Below, piece after piece: positions 9,901 to 18,612 of a DNA stretch of 64,000 nt. Both the position numbers and the translations under genes were made by a program. Every line of letters begins with the position of its first letter. Positions within the stretch are counted from its first letter, which is position 1. The notes under the pieces are model-generated. The model was not told where the DNA came from. It ran no database searches and worked only from the letters and a program-made list of their open reading frames with translations. This DNA is from Proteus vulgaris (GTDB taxonomy: Bacteria > Pseudomonadota > Gammaproteobacteria > Enterobacterales > Enterobacteriaceae): the NCBI GenBank assembly GCA_901472505.1, contig LR590468.1:3757501-3821500 (forward strand). The letters run 5' to 3'.

Positions 9901-10031
9901 AGATACTCTAAATAATTTAAAATGTAGCTAGGCGGCAAGCGAATGAGTCACTAGGAGCATACATAAGTATGTGACTAGTGTGAATGAGTGTAGCCAACAA
10001 GGCTACAGCTTGAAGTATGACGAGTAAATAT
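9901..10031 (+). repeat. ERIC (enterobacterial repetitive intergenic consensus) element
   Basis: This is an imperfect palindrome of about 130 bases. The core GAGTCACTAGGAGCATACAT / AAGTATGTGACTAGTGTGAA corresponds to the classical ERIC core (CCAGGAGCTTACATAAGTAAGTGACTGG). The outer parts AGGCGGCAAGCGAATGAG and TGTAGCCAACAAGGC also match. The ends are inverted (AGATACTC ... GAGTAAATATCT). ERIC elements are non-autonomous, transcribed and fold into hairpins. This one ends only 38 bases before the yciA start, so it probably lies in the yciA leader. Confidence 0.9.
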
Positions 10032-10068
10032 CTCCTTGGTTTCAACATTAACAGATACATTATTCCCC

Positions 10069-10500
10069 ATGACTGAACAACAATCTTTGCCTAATGGTGA
10101 ACTCGTTTTACGCACCCTTGCCATGCCTGCTGATACTAATGCCAATGGTGATATTTTCGGTGGCTGGTTAATGTCTCAAATGGACATTGGTGGTGCAATT
10201 TTAGCAAAAGAAATTGCGTTAGGTCGTGTCGTTACTGTAAGCGTAACGGGCATTACCTTTCTTAAACCTGTTGCTGTTGGCGATGTCGTCTGTTGCTACG
10301 CACGTTGCTTAAAAACAGGCAACTCTTCAATTACTGTTAATATTGAAGTCTGGGTTAAAAAAGTTGCCACAGAGCCTGTCGGTCAACGTTATCGCGCAAC
10401 AGAAGCAGTATTTACCTATGTTGCCGTTGATGAGAACAATTCGGCTCGTCGCTTACCTGAAGGTAAAGCTCACTTCACACTAACAAGTACAATGGAATAA
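10069..10500 (+). CDS. yciA: Acyl-CoA thioesterase YciA
   Basis: This 143-residue hotdog-fold thioesterase hydrolyses a broad range of acyl-CoA esters. The conserved catalytic block LAMPADTNANGDIFGGWLMS (about residues 20-39) includes the active-site Asn and Asp. MDIGGAILAKEIALGRVVTVSV follows, split over the dimer interface. The ATG at 10069 gives a length close to E. coli YciA (132); a TTG at 10036 would add 11 unrelated residues. The gene directly follows an ERIC repeat, which may influence mRNA processing. A strong terminator follows. Confidence 0.93.
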   Translation: MTEQQSLPNGELVLRTLAMPADTNANGDIFGGWLMSQMDIGGAILAKEIALGRVVTVSVTGITFLKPVAVGDVVCCYARCLKTGNSSITVNIEVWVKKVATEPVGQRYRATEAVFTYVAVDENNSARRLPEGKAHFTLTSTME

Positions 10501-10543
10501 CCGCGTATTTCGTTACTACGAATAGCGTAATTTGAAATACTAA

Positions 10544-10570
10544 AAAAGGCACTTAATAAAGTGCCTTTTG
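10544..10570. terminator. Bidirectional terminator between yciA and tonB
   Basis: The 9-bp stem AAGGCACTT/AAGTGCCTT has an AATA loop and is flanked by an A run on the left and TTTTG on the right. It can end yciA and, on the other strand, tonB transcripts. Confidence 0.85.
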
Positions 10571-10626
10571 TTTACACGGTATCAAATGCGGATATCGCTT
10601 TATTTACCCATTGAATTTTATAAAAA

Positions 10627-11340
10627 TTAGCTTGTTGATATCCCTGTCATTTTGAACTCAATCACAATCACTTTTCCTTTATAAGGAATTTTTTCATAAC
10701 GCCATTGGCGCATCGCTCTTTTTACATCGCGCTCAAACACGTTTTTAGGATCCGCAGAAATAATTTCTACATTATCGACTCTTCCATCAGCATCAACATC
10801 AAAACGAACTTTAATGGAACCTTCCATTCCCACTGCTCGTGCTCGTGGTGGATACTCAGGTAAACCTTGGCGTACTGCATTAGGTACTTTACCTTCACCG
10901 CTACTTGCCACTGCAACTGGTTTTTCATCACCTTTATCACTTGGCTTTGCCGTCGGGTTAAGATTTTTGAGATCATTACCTTTATTAACAATTAAAGGTT
11001 GTGGTCGCTCAACAGGCGGTTTCGGTTTATCCACAGGTTTTGGCTTAGGTTTCGGTTTTGGTTCCGGTTTTTTCTCTATTGGTTTTTCGATAACAGGTTT
11101 CACATCTGGAATAGGCTCAGGCTCTGGTTCGGGCTCGATAACCGGCTCAGGCTCTGGAGGTGTAACTTCTTCAACCACAGGTTCTGGTTCGCCAACAGGC
11201 TCATCTGCAGCAAATGCCAACATCTGTATAGAGATAGGCTCAGGTGTAACTGGCTTATCTTCTACAACATATAACATCGCTGCCGCAACAAGTGAGGCAT
11301 GCAGACAGAGTGATATGAATACCCAAAGCTTCCAACGCAT
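10627..11340 (-). CDS. tonB: Energy-transducing protein TonB
   Basis: This 237-residue protein couples the proton-motive force (with ExbB/ExbD) to outer-membrane receptors for siderophores and cobalamin. It has an N-terminal membrane anchor (about residues 5-25), then a periplasmic spacer of Pro-Glu repeats (about 55-85) and Pro-Lys repeats (about 86-112). The globular TonB_C domain begins near 155 and contains YPPRARAVGMEGSIKVRF. The usual length is about 239. The repeats generate misleading open frames on the opposite strand. In E. coli yciI follows tonB; here yciY comes next. A weak Fur-box-like site lies upstream. Confidence 0.97.
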   Translation of the reverse strand: MRWKLWVFISLCLHASLVAAAMLYVVEDKPVTPEPISIQMLAFAADEPVGEPEPVVEEVTPPEPEPVIEPEPEPEPIPDVKPVIEKPIEKKPEPKPKPKPKPVDKPKPPVERPQPLIVNKGNDLKNLNPTAKPSDKGDEKPVAVASSGEGKVPNAVRQGLPEYPPRARAVGMEGSIKVRFDVDADGRVDNVEIISADPKNVFERDVKRAMRQWRYEKIPYKGKVIVIEFKMTGISTS

Positions 11341-11391
11341 AACTGATCTTATTTCACCTAAAGAAAAAATAATGCCCCTAGTTTAAATGCA

Positions 11392-11407
11392 AATAGCAAT
11401 CATATTC
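11392..11407 (-). promoter_or_regulatory. Possible Fur-box-like site upstream of tonB
   Basis: AATAGCAATCATATTC matches about 11 of 16 positions of the central Fur consensus and lies about 55 bases upstream of the tonB start. tonB is Fur-repressed in relatives, so the position is plausible, but the match is weak. Confidence 0.35.
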
Positions 11408-11453
11408 AATAACGTTTAGTAAAATGATTGATATAAACTGTTAAAAAATGAAA

Positions 11454-11636
11454 TTATGAGTTCCATTCTATGTGTTGTACAAATAAAAGTGCTCTATGTT
11501 TTCTAGAAGTATCCAGCTTACGCAGTTTATAAATTCGGAAATTACGACGAGATTGCCCTTCTAACCATCGACGACGTCTACGTATAGCTTGTCTCATCAT
11601 TCGCCAACGAGCTACTTCAGTCCTACTGTGTCTCAT
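11454..11636 (-). CDS. yciY: YciY family small basic protein
   Basis: This is a 60-residue, strongly basic protein. It matches E. coli YciY through RSRTEV-like (MRHSRTEVARWRM), RQA, RRRRRWLEGQSRRN and RIYKLRK, and it has the same neighbour, clsA. About one quarter of residues are Arg or Lys, suggesting nucleic acid or ribosome contact, but no function is established. It lies between tonB and clsA on the minus strand, without a visible partner gene. Confidence 0.82.
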   Translation of the reverse strand: MRHSRTEVARWRMMRQAIRRRRRWLEGQSRRNFRIYKLRKLDTSRKHRALLFVQHIEWNS

Positions 11637-11931
11637 GTTATCAGCACCTATTTTTTCGAAATAAGTGGACTATTATAAGACGTTCATTTTGTGATCCAAG
11701 GGGGGATTTATGGTTTGCTTAGATTTCATCCATTCTTTTAGCTTTTCTCACAAAGAAAAAATAAATAAAGAGTTGTATCTTATTGCTTATCTTTTAATAA
11801 AGAGATTTGACAGAGATAATAATCCTGATTTAATAACAACATTCGGCAAATAACAAAAATAATGAACTATTTTTAGTAAATTGCCATTAGCTTATCCATG
11901 CTATTCATTTTCAACGGAAAATAGCTCTACT

Positions 11932-13392
11932 ATGACAACATTTTATACTGTATTAAGTTGGCTAACCTTTTTCTTCTATTGGTTATTAATTGCGGGTGTC
12001 ACATTTCGTGTCCTTATGCACCGACGCCCCGTTACTTCAACCATGACATGGCTACTAATCATCTATATTCTACCGTTAGTTGGGGTCATTGCGTATTTTG
12101 CTTTTGGCGAATTACACTTAGGTAAACGACGAGTTGAACATGCAAAGCAAATGTGGCCTTCTGTCGTCGCATGGCTTGAGGACTTAAAAAAGTGTAAGCA
12201 TATTTTTGCCACAAGTACGAGCGATGTTGCTACACCTCTTTTTCAATTAACCGCTAAGCGCCAAGGTATTAAAGGGGTTAAAGGTAACAAAATTGAGCTT
12301 TTAACAACCTGTGAAGATTCACTTAATTCGATTACGCGTGATATTAACAATGCACGCGATAACATAGAAATGGTCTTTTATATTTGGCAATCCGGGGGCT
12401 TAGTTGATGAAGTCACTGATGCATTAATCAAAGCCGCTAAGCGTGGCGTAAAATGTAGGATTATGGTTGATTCCGCAGGCAGTTGGAATTTCTTTCGAAC
12501 TAAAGGCCCTGATGTCATGAGAGCAGCAGGTATTGAGTTTGTCGAATCATTGCATGTTAATTTATTCCGTTTTTTCTTACGTCGCATGGATTTGCGTCAA
12601 CATCGAAAAATCGTATTAATCGACAACTATATTTCTTACACTGGAAGTATGAATATGGTTGATCCTCGTTATTTCAAGCAAGATTCTGGCGTCGGTCAAT
12701 GGATTGATATTATGGTAAGAATGGAAGGCCCAGTATCAACCACTTTAGGTATGATTTATGCCTTTGATTGGGAAATGGAAACCGGAGAACGCCACTTACC
12801 ACCACCGCCTGATGACAACATTATGCCTTGTGAACAAGAAAGTGGTCACACAACACAAGTTATCGCATCAGGCCCAGGATTTCCTGATGAACTTATTCAA
12901 CAATCCTTAATTACAGCGATTTATTCAGCAAGAAATGAATTAGTGCTTACAACACCTTATTTTGTGCCTAGCGACGATCTTGCACATGCAATCTCAACCG
13001 CAGCAATGCGTGGTGTTGAGGTAAGTATTATTGTACCTCGTAGTAATGACTCTTTTCTTGTACGTTGGGCAAGTCGTGCATTTTTTACAGAAATGCTCGA
13101 AGCCGGTGTGAAAGTCTTCCAGTTTGAAGATGGCTTATTACATACCAAAAGCGTCATGGTTGATGGGCAACTTAGTATGGTCGGTTCAGTAAATCTTGAT
13201 ATGCGCAGTTTGTGGTTAAATTTTGAAATTACCGTTGTTATTGATGATGAAGGGTTTGGAAGTGATTTAAGCATTGTTCAATATGATTATATTGCTCGCT
13301 CTACAGAATTAACATTAGACGAATGGGAGAAACGTCCATTCTTAAATCGAGTGTTAGAGCGCATCTGCTATTTCTTTAGCCCTCTGTTATAA
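11932..13392 (+). CDS. clsA: Cardiolipin synthase A
   Basis: This 486-residue enzyme condenses two phosphatidylglycerols to cardiolipin plus glycerol at the inner membrane. It has two N-terminal membrane helices (about 5-25 and 35-58) and two phospholipase-D HKD motifs: [20 protein letters not shown] near residue 224 and [20 protein letters not shown] near residue 404. The length equals E. coli ClsA (486) only with the ATG at 11932, so the earlier TTG at 11881 was rejected. yciU follows 85 bases later, as in E. coli. Confidence 0.97.
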   Translation: MTTFYTVLSWLTFFFYWLLIAGVTFRVLMHRRPVTSTMTWLLIIYILPLVGVIAYFAFGELHLGKRRVEHAKQMWPSVVAWLEDLKKCKHIFATSTSDVATPLFQLTAKRQGIKGVKGNKIELLTTCEDSLNSITRDINNARDNIEMVFYIWQSGGLVDEVTDALIKAAKRGVKCRIMVDSAGSWNFFRTKGPDVMRAAGIEFVESLHVNLFRFFLRRMDLRQHRKIVLIDNYISYTGSMNMVDPRYFKQDSGVGQWIDIMVRMEGPVSTTLGMIYAFDWEMETGERHLPPPPDDNIMPCEQESGHTTQVIASGPGFPDELIQQSLITAIYSARNELVLTTPYFVPSDDLAHAISTAAMRGVEVSIIVPRSNDSFLVRWASRAFFTEMLEAGVKVFQFEDGLLHTKSVMVDGQLSMVGSVNLDMRSLWLNFEITVVIDDEGFGSDLSIVQYDYIARSTELTLDEWEKRPFLNRVLERICYFFSPLL

Positions 13393-13477
13393 TCAAAAGG
13401 GTAACAATATAATTTGCTAAATAAGCAAAAATATCATACAAACAACGCGATAATATTGAAATAATACAGGCATTACC

Positions 13478-13801
13478 ATGAATGAACCAACCTTAATTAG
13501 TGAAGATGAAGCACTAGAACAAGCTTACGATTTATTTTTAGCTCAAGCAGCCGATAATTTGGATGTTGCAGATCAATTACTGTTTAACTTGCAATTTGAA
13601 GAAAGAGGCGCTGCTGAAGTGGTTCCATTAGGTAATGATTGGCAGTTTATTGTCGGCCTTCCTGTTACACCAGCTCGCTTTAGTGAAGTAATTATTGGCC
13701 TTGCACCTGATGATGATGCTGATATTGATGATATTTTTGGTCGTGTCCTAATTAGTCGCGATCCATTACAGCCTATGTTCCATATTATTTGGAAATCTTG
13801 A
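13478..13801 (+). CDS. yciU: YciU / HI1450 family acidic protein (putative dsDNA mimic)
   Basis: This 107-residue acidic protein belongs to the DUF440/HI1450 family. It is rich in Asp and Glu, with the signature GLAPDDDADIDDIFGRVLIS near residues 74-93. The Haemophilus homologue is described as a double-stranded-DNA mimic binding HU-type proteins; that role is inferred here by family only. It lies downstream of clsA as in E. coli and ends before a terminator-like hairpin. Confidence 0.9.
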   Translation: MNEPTLISEDEALEQAYDLFLAQAADNLDVADQLLFNLQFEERGAAEVVPLGNDWQFIVGLPVTPARFSEVIIGLAPDDDADIDDIFGRVLISRDPLQPMFHIIWKS

Positions 13802-13860
13802 CATCCGCCCTGTTCTAAAGAACGCGGTTTTACTACGCACCTGATAATTGCTTTTATCTT

Positions 13861-13890
13861 CACCCGCTTATATTTTAGTGGGTGATTTTT
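13861..13890 (+). terminator. Terminator after yciU
   Basis: The arms CACCCGCT (13861-13868) and AGTGGGTG (13877-13884) contain one G-T pair and are followed by a run of T. The hairpin lies 59 bases after yciU and just before the next small gene. Confidence 0.75.
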
Positions 13891-13909
13891 TATGTCAGAG
13901 AGAAATAAA

Positions 13910-14107
13910 ATGAGTGAGAGTCAATTTATTATTGATACTATTTTTTCCTTAGCTTTCTTTAGGACATTTTATTGGTATATCTGCGTAGCAGTTATTATCG
14001 TCATGCTCTATGCTGCAATGAAAACACAAAAAATATTATTTCGTCTATTGTTTATACTCATTGCTTTAGTTTTTGCTTATTTACCCTTTATACAATATCT
14101 TTGGTAA
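13910..14107 (+). CDS. Small predicted membrane protein, unknown
   Basis: This is a small protein of 65 residues (71 if the ATG at 13892 is used). Two hydrophobic helices are predicted at about residues 22-38 and 44-62, joined by a short basic loop (MKTQK). I prefer the ATG at 13910 because AGAGAG lies about 7 bases upstream. The upstream terminator would leave little leader for 13892. I do not recognise the family. It opens the AT-rich accessory stretch, and whether it is expressed is uncertain. Confidence 0.5.
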   Translation: MSESQFIIDTIFSLAFFRTFYWYICVAVIIVMLYAAMKTQKILFRLLFILIALVFAYLPFIQYLW

Positions 14108-14184
14108 TAATGATATAGAAAATGAAAAGCACGATATAAGTAATTAGCACTTTTCTCCCTACTTTTATCTTTGATATAGGTAAT

Positions 14185-14466
14185 TTACTCAAAGCATTTA
14201 GATGAATGAGCAATAGTTAAAAACATTGTACCTTCTCTTGTCAGCGTACTATTTTGTATTATTGGTGGTGATTGGACCATTCTATCAATATCTGTTGAAG
14301 AAAATTTATCACGTGCTTCATTATAAAAACACAGACACTGCTCGTTTGTTACTGTACTATAAATATTCAATGTATCCATGCAATACGCAATAACCCTATT
14401 TTCTTGTGATTCAGAGCAAGCCGATAGGAAAAATAAAGATAGAATGACCACTAAATTTTTTTTCAT
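14185..14466 (-). CDS. Small lipoprotein, unknown
   Basis: This 93-residue protein has a clear lipoprotein signal MKKNLVVILSLFFLSAC, with Cys17 as the predicted lipidation site. The mature part carries four more cysteines (AYCMD, EQCLCF and SKCFE), which could form disulfides in the periplasm. I recognise no domain. It is a single gene between a small membrane protein gene and a GNAT gene, and it may be specific to Proteus relatives. Confidence 0.65.
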   Translation of the reverse strand: MKKNLVVILSLFFLSACSESQENRVIAYCMDTLNIYSTVTNEQCLCFYNEARDKFSSTDIDRMVQSPPIIQNSTLTREGTMFLTIAHSSKCFE

Positions 14467-14634
14467 AATAATTACGCTATTATATTTTTTATTAAGTTAT
14501 GAAAAATTATTCCATTAAATCATGAGTTTTATTACGATATAAATCAAATTTGAGTGGATAATTATTATTTACATAAGATAAATAGAGAGGTTTTTTACTA
14601 TCTCATCTATTTTATATCTTTAATATTTTCTTTC

Positions 14635-15090
14635 TTAGTGTTTATACTTATTTTTATTTAATCTTAAATGCAATAATGGAAAAGAATTTCCTTGTCCATC
14701 TACCTCAGAGCGCCCTATTTGCTCAAATCCAACATAAAGATAAAAGCCAATTGCTTGGGGATTTTGCTCGTTTACATCTAACTCATCAATATGCAATATA
14801 TTTATCGCGAAAGTTATAAGCAATTTGCCACAACCATGCCCTCTAGAATTTGCATCAACAAATAACATTTCTAACTTATTTTCTGCTGTACCCAAGATCC
14901 CATGAATAACATTATTATTGTCTATCGCAATATAAGTATTAAGCATAGGAAAATATTGTTCTACAATATCTTTTTTAAGCGATGAAATGATATCTTCAGA
15001 TAGAAATGTATGCGTAGCTCTAACCGATGACTCCCAAACAACTATCATTTCATCGTAGTGTGAAGGTTCTGCTTTTATTATAGTTAACAT
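14635..15090 (-). CDS. GNAT family N-acetyltransferase (YjaB-like)
   Basis: This 151-residue acetyltransferase has the GNAT fold. Motif A is LEMLFVDANSRGHGCGKLLI (about residues 73-92), where RGHGCGK binds the acetyl-CoA pyrophosphate. The C-terminal NPQAIGFYLYVGFEQIGRSE is motif B. The overall pattern (WESSVRATHTFLSEDI at about 19-34) resembles YjaB-type enzymes. The substrate is unknown. It is transcribed alone in the accessory stretch, and its AT-richness is similar to its neighbours. Confidence 0.85.
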   Translation of the reverse strand: MLTIIKAEPSHYDEMIVVWESSVRATHTFLSEDIISSLKKDIVEQYFPMLNTYIAIDNNNVIHGILGTAENKLEMLFVDANSRGHGCGKLLITFAINILHIDELDVNEQNPQAIGFYLYVGFEQIGRSEVDGQGNSFPLLHLRLNKNKYKH

Positions 15091-15287
15091 ATACTTTCCT
15101 AATAAAAATTATTTTTAAATATGATTTATTATATCCGAATAAAAATAATTAAAAAATTATAATTTTTTTGTATGTTAAGTTATAGAGATGGACTTATATT
15201 TTTTAAATAAAGGTTGATAAACATATTACCAACCCTTTCTATCAAAAAGAAAATTTATCTGTCTTTTTATAAGTAACCGCAATAAAA

Positions 15288-15827
15288 TTAGAATCGATAG
15301 CCAAGCCCGACCACCCATGTACCGAATTCGATGTTATTTAGCTTTGAGTATTCGTAAGATGCATCAATAGCAAGCTTTGCAATCGGGTTATATTGTAAGC
15401 CTGAACTATAACTATTTGATATCTTATTGAAATGAATATTACTAGAATTATTTTCACTGTTTAATTTCATGTTAATTGAGCTAATATCAATCAAACCATA
15501 TAAATTTATACATTCATTAAAATGATAACTTGGGTCTATAGAGAATAAGTAATAATTATAATTTATATTCCCTTTACTATCGTTAATAGCAAAAGAATAT
15601 TTTTCTTTATTATATGTAAATGAGCTAAACAAGCCCCAATCATTCATTAATTTATAATTATATTTTACATTAATACCTTTAGGCGTATCAGTGACATTAT
15701 TACTATCCATTTTTAATTGGCTTTGTACATAACCTAAAGACAATATATTTTTTAATGTAGCAGATGCATTACATGTCGTTATTGATAAGAAAATTGCTGT
15801 AATTGGTAATAATAATTTATTTTTCAT
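15288..15827 (-). CDS. Ail/OmpX-like outer membrane barrel protein (copy 1)
   Basis: This is a 179-residue predicted eight-stranded barrel. The signal peptide is MKNKLLLPITAIFLSITTCNASA, and barrel features follow: LSLGYVQSQLK, PKGINVKYNYKLMNDWGLFSS and the C-terminal WVVGLGYRF ending in the sorting Phe. The ATG at 15827 was chosen over an upstream TTG. It is clearly paralogous to the next gene at 16162 (shared PKGIN, NPIA/PKLAIDASYEYSKL and FGTWVxGxGYRF), so the pair looks like a local duplication. Members of this family contribute to adhesion or serum resistance in Yersinia. Function here is not shown. Confidence 0.85.
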   Translation of the reverse strand: MKNKLLLPITAIFLSITTCNASATLKNILSLGYVQSQLKMDSNNVTDTPKGINVKYNYKLMNDWGLFSSFTYNKEKYSFAINDSKGNINYNYYLFSIDPSYHFNECINLYGLIDISSINMKLNSENNSSNIHFNKISNSYSSGLQYNPIAKLAIDASYEYSKLNNIEFGTWVVGLGYRF

Positions 15828-16108
15828 TATATATCTCAATATTATCTTTCGTTAATAAAATGAGAAACAGCAAGAAAAATAGTTTAAATTACAATTAATT
15901 CAATACTATAAATCGCCACTTCCACTTAAAATAATAAATAAAAGTGAAAATTTATATAAATAATTTAATTTTAACAGGAAGGTAATAAATAGAACCATTC
16001 TAACAAAGATAAATAAATAAAATATTTATTTGAAAATAGAAGATCAATAAATTTTAAAATCAAATGAAATGGTTTATTTAAATATTATTTAATTTCTATT
16101 TTATAAAA

Positions 16109-16136
16109 ATAAAAAGGCCACATAACATGACCTTTT
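16109..16136 (-). terminator. Probable terminator of the second Ail-like gene
   Basis: The imperfect hairpin AAAAAGGCCA/TGACCTTTT is followed on the minus strand by a T-rich run, 26 bases after the stop of the 16162 gene. Confidence 0.55.
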
Positions 16137-16161
16137 AAAAATATTATTTATCAGCTTAATA

Positions 16162-16698
16162 TTAGAAACGGTAACCAACACCTAATACCCAAGTACCAAA
16201 TTTTGCATTATCAATTTTTGAATATTCATAAGATGCATCAATTGCTACGTTTGGGATTGGATTAATTTGCAAACCTAATCCATAAGCCAGGGACGTTTTG
16301 CTGTATGTATCATTAACATAATAATATTTATCTTCTTGGCTAGCGTGACCAAAACCAATTAAACCATATGCACTAAAATAGTCATTAAAACGATAACTAG
16401 GGCCAGCCGTTAATGAAATATAATCAATTTCAGTTGAACCAATTTTTCCCCAACGACTATAATAATTATAGGTTAATTTTGTATACGTCAGTGATCCAAT
16501 AACTCCCCAATCATTATCAAACTCATGGTTATACTTAAAGTTAATTCCTTTAGGATTATCATCTATTTTATCATCATTTAATTTAATTGAACTTTGAGCA
16601 TAACCTACTGATAAAGTATTATCTAACGCGGCTTGTGCATTAAATGAAAGTGTAGAAATAGCTAACAACGAAGTAGATAGAAATAAATTACGATTCAT
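16162..16698 (-). CDS. Ail/OmpX-like outer membrane barrel protein (copy 2)
   Basis: This is a 178-residue predicted barrel. Its signal peptide ends SFNAQA (about residue 23). The barrel has alternating aromatic strands such as LSVGYAQSSIKL, PSYRFNDYFSAYGLIGFGHA and LGLQINPIPNVAIDASYEYS, with the C-terminal GVGYRF. It is a paralogue of the 15288 gene, which lies 335 bases downstream on the same strand. A separate terminator between them argues for separate transcripts. It is probably exported through Sec and inserted by Bam. Confidence 0.87.
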   Translation of the reverse strand: MNRNLFLSTSLLAISTLSFNAQAALDNTLSVGYAQSSIKLNDDKIDDNPKGINFKYNHEFDNDWGVIGSLTYTKLTYNYYSRWGKIGSTEIDYISLTAGPSYRFNDYFSAYGLIGFGHASQEDKYYYVNDTYSKTSLAYGLGLQINPIPNVAIDASYEYSKIDNAKFGTWVLGVGYRF

Positions 16699-17126
16699 TT
16701 TTATTCTCTATATAAAAGCAAAAGATAGAAAAAAGAACTAAACTAGAATTTAGCTCTCTTATTAAATTGAGTTTAATACTCAATAAATTTTATTTATAAA
16801 TAATACGTTATTAGTTAATTTTTATAAAGAAATTCTTATGGTTAAATTGATAATTAAAAGACTATTTATCTCAAAAATAAATTCACCTTATTTTTATCTA
16901 TTATTAATGGAATATTAAGACTATAAAATTGTGAGAAAACTGATTTTAAATTTTTATTAGATTTGTTTACTTTCTATCTATTATTAATTAAATGTAAAAA
17001 ATTTAATCACTAACTAAAGTAAATATATTTTATTTTTGGAACAAAATATTTTTTTATTTTAAGTAATTTAAATGTTTATACTGTATAGTAATCTCACATT
17101 AAATATTACTTAATTCTCTATGGTGA
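16699..17126. other. AT-rich intergenic region upstream of the Ail-like pair
   Basis: There are about 430 bases of very AT-rich DNA with no gene, strong hairpin or repeat that I can support. It must contain the promoter of the 16162 gene and the 3' end of the pentapeptide-repeat gene. Confidence 0.35.
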
Positions 17127-17726
17127 TTAATCAATCAATTTAATATCAAGATATTTAAGTAAATCGAGTGCTTCTATTTTAGAAAAAATTGCTTTCGTCA
17201 TTTTATTTTGACGAATATCAATATCAAAAGAATGCGAATGAGTAAAATCAACCCCTTCTAAATTTGTTTGCATAAACAAACTATTAGAAAAATCAGAACC
17301 AATCATAAGTGATCTTTGAAGCTCCGCATTTCTAAAATCCACATCATGTAATCTACACTCTTCAAAAATAGATTCGCTCAGTTTTAATCCAAAAAAGTTA
17401 CATCCGCTTAAAATGCTATTTTTAAAACTGAGTTGAGAATAAAGATTAAATTTTGGCCAATGTGCTTTTGTCCAGTCAATACCAACAAGTTTACATCCAA
17501 CAAATTCAGTATTAGAAAATCGAGTATTAGGAAAATTAGCTAAACTTAAATTACATTTTTCAAATAAGCAATGTACAAACTTGCAATGCAATAGCTCAGC
17601 AGATAAGAAATTACACTGGTGAAATTCACATTCCTCAAAAATAACATTGCTAAGTGCCAATTCATTAATATCAAGTTTAGTGAAATTTCTATCTAAATAT
17701 TCTTGATTGTTTTTTAAATTTTCCAT
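17127..17726 (-). CDS. Pentapeptide-repeat protein (McbG/Qnr-type fold)
   Basis: This 199-residue protein is built from tandem A(D/N)LXX-type pentapeptides. Examples are SNVIFEECEFHQCNFLSAEL, CKFVHCLFEKCNLSLANF and the later SIFEECRLHDVDFRNAELQR. These fold as a right-handed quadrilateral beta-helix. Family members such as McbG and Qnr mimic DNA and protect gyrase; others have no known activity. I chose the ATG at 17726 over a TTG 12 bases upstream. It is a single gene in the accessory stretch. A gyrase-related function is possible but unproven. Confidence 0.8.
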   Translation of the reverse strand: MENLKNNQEYLDRNFTKLDINELALSNVIFEECEFHQCNFLSAELLHCKFVHCLFEKCNLSLANFPNTRFSNTEFVGCKLVGIDWTKAHWPKFNLYSQLSFKNSILSGCNFFGLKLSESIFEECRLHDVDFRNAELQRSLMIGSDFSNSLFMQTNLEGVDFTHSHSFDIDIRQNKMTKAIFSKIEALDLLKYLDIKLID

Positions 17727-17795
17727 ATATGTACTCAATAGAAATGTATATTAATCTAGAGATAAAAAAGGCCACGAGTAAAGTTTATTTTATGT

Positions 17796-18121
17796 TTATA
17801 TATTATTAGCAAGTTGCATTTTTAACCAAAAACTTTGCTGGCATAAATTAAAAAATTCTTTTCGACAAGGAGAGATAATTTTGTTATTCGATTCTACAAT
17901 TTCCCAAGTGATCCAATGTTTCAGGACATTGAGCGTCATTATCATAGAACTCTGTTTTCTATCTCTTCTATGCATTTCAAGATGACACCATCAGGAAATA
18001 ACCAACTATGAGTTACTCTGGTTATTTCTGCTAAGTTATCCCAAAATTTCTGAGTACTTAAAATTTGATAATTATCTTCTTGGTTTACAATTTGAGATAT
18101 ATACTTCGCTAACATCATCAT
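17796..18121 (-). pseudogene. Small unknown gene split by a frameshift
   Basis: Two overlapping short frames read as one interrupted protein. The first starts at three consecutive ATGs (18121), MMMLAKYISQIVNQEDNYQ, and runs 59 codons to 17942. The second frame carries CHLEMHRRDRKQSSMIMTLN and continues as NVLKHWITWEIVESNNK to the stop at 17796. If one G is added to GATGGTGTC near codon 45, the two join into about 108 residues. I recognise no family. Possible readings are a decayed gene, a sequencing indel or two tiny overlapping genes. Confidence 0.5.
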
Positions 18122-18184
18122 CTCTCTTGTTTTATTTCTTAATATTTAGTGTATTCACTATAATTGAGACAAGTTTTATTACTT

Positions 18185-18481
18185 TTAATTTTCATCAAAA
18201 GCATCTGCCATAAGCAAAAATTTAGGCTCAACTTTTTTATATGCATTGATCATCGGAACTAGTCGCTGAAAATGTTCACTAGCACAATGTGTATCAAGCG
18301 CAGCATGATCTGGCCATTGTTCAACAAAGACAAAGTGACCTGGATCTTTTTCATCAACATATAAATTATAGCTAATACAAAGAGGCTCTTTCTTAGTCGC
18401 TTCAACAAGCTCACGATAAAGAGGTAAAACAATTTCTATCGCTTCTGTTTTAATAAAATCTTCAGCAATCACTTTTAACAT
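18185..18481 (-). CDS. Antibiotic-biosynthesis-monooxygenase (ABM/YgiN-like) domain protein
   Basis: This 98-residue single-domain protein of the dimeric ferredoxin-like ABM fold is related to YgiN/YdhR-type quinol monooxygenases. Visible family features are MLKVIAEDFIKTE, CISYNLYVDEKDPGHFVFVE, a Trp in EQWPDHAALDTHCASEHFQ and a C-terminal helix. The ATG at 18481 has AAGGA 8 bases upstream, so the longer start at 18511 was not used. The substrate is unknown, and these enzymes often act on quinones or small aldehydes. Confidence 0.8.
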   Translation of the reverse strand: MLKVIAEDFIKTEAIEIVLPLYRELVEATKKEPLCISYNLYVDEKDPGHFVFVEQWPDHAALDTHCASEHFQRLVPMINAYKKVEPKFLLMADAFDEN

Positions 18482-18612
18482 CACATTTTCCTTACCGTAA
18501 TTGAACAACACAAGATACTGTATAAAAATACAGATAAATATAGTCTAGTTAACTTAAGAGATCTAGATTTTTTACATAAGAAAAATGCTTCTTTAAAAGA
18601 ATAAAAACCGCC

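Noticed and set aside
10814..11386. Long plus-strand frames (190 and 91 codons) opposite tonB
   Set aside because: Gly/Ser- or Arg/Phe-rich translations are mirror products of the TonB Pro-Glu/Pro-Lys repeats.
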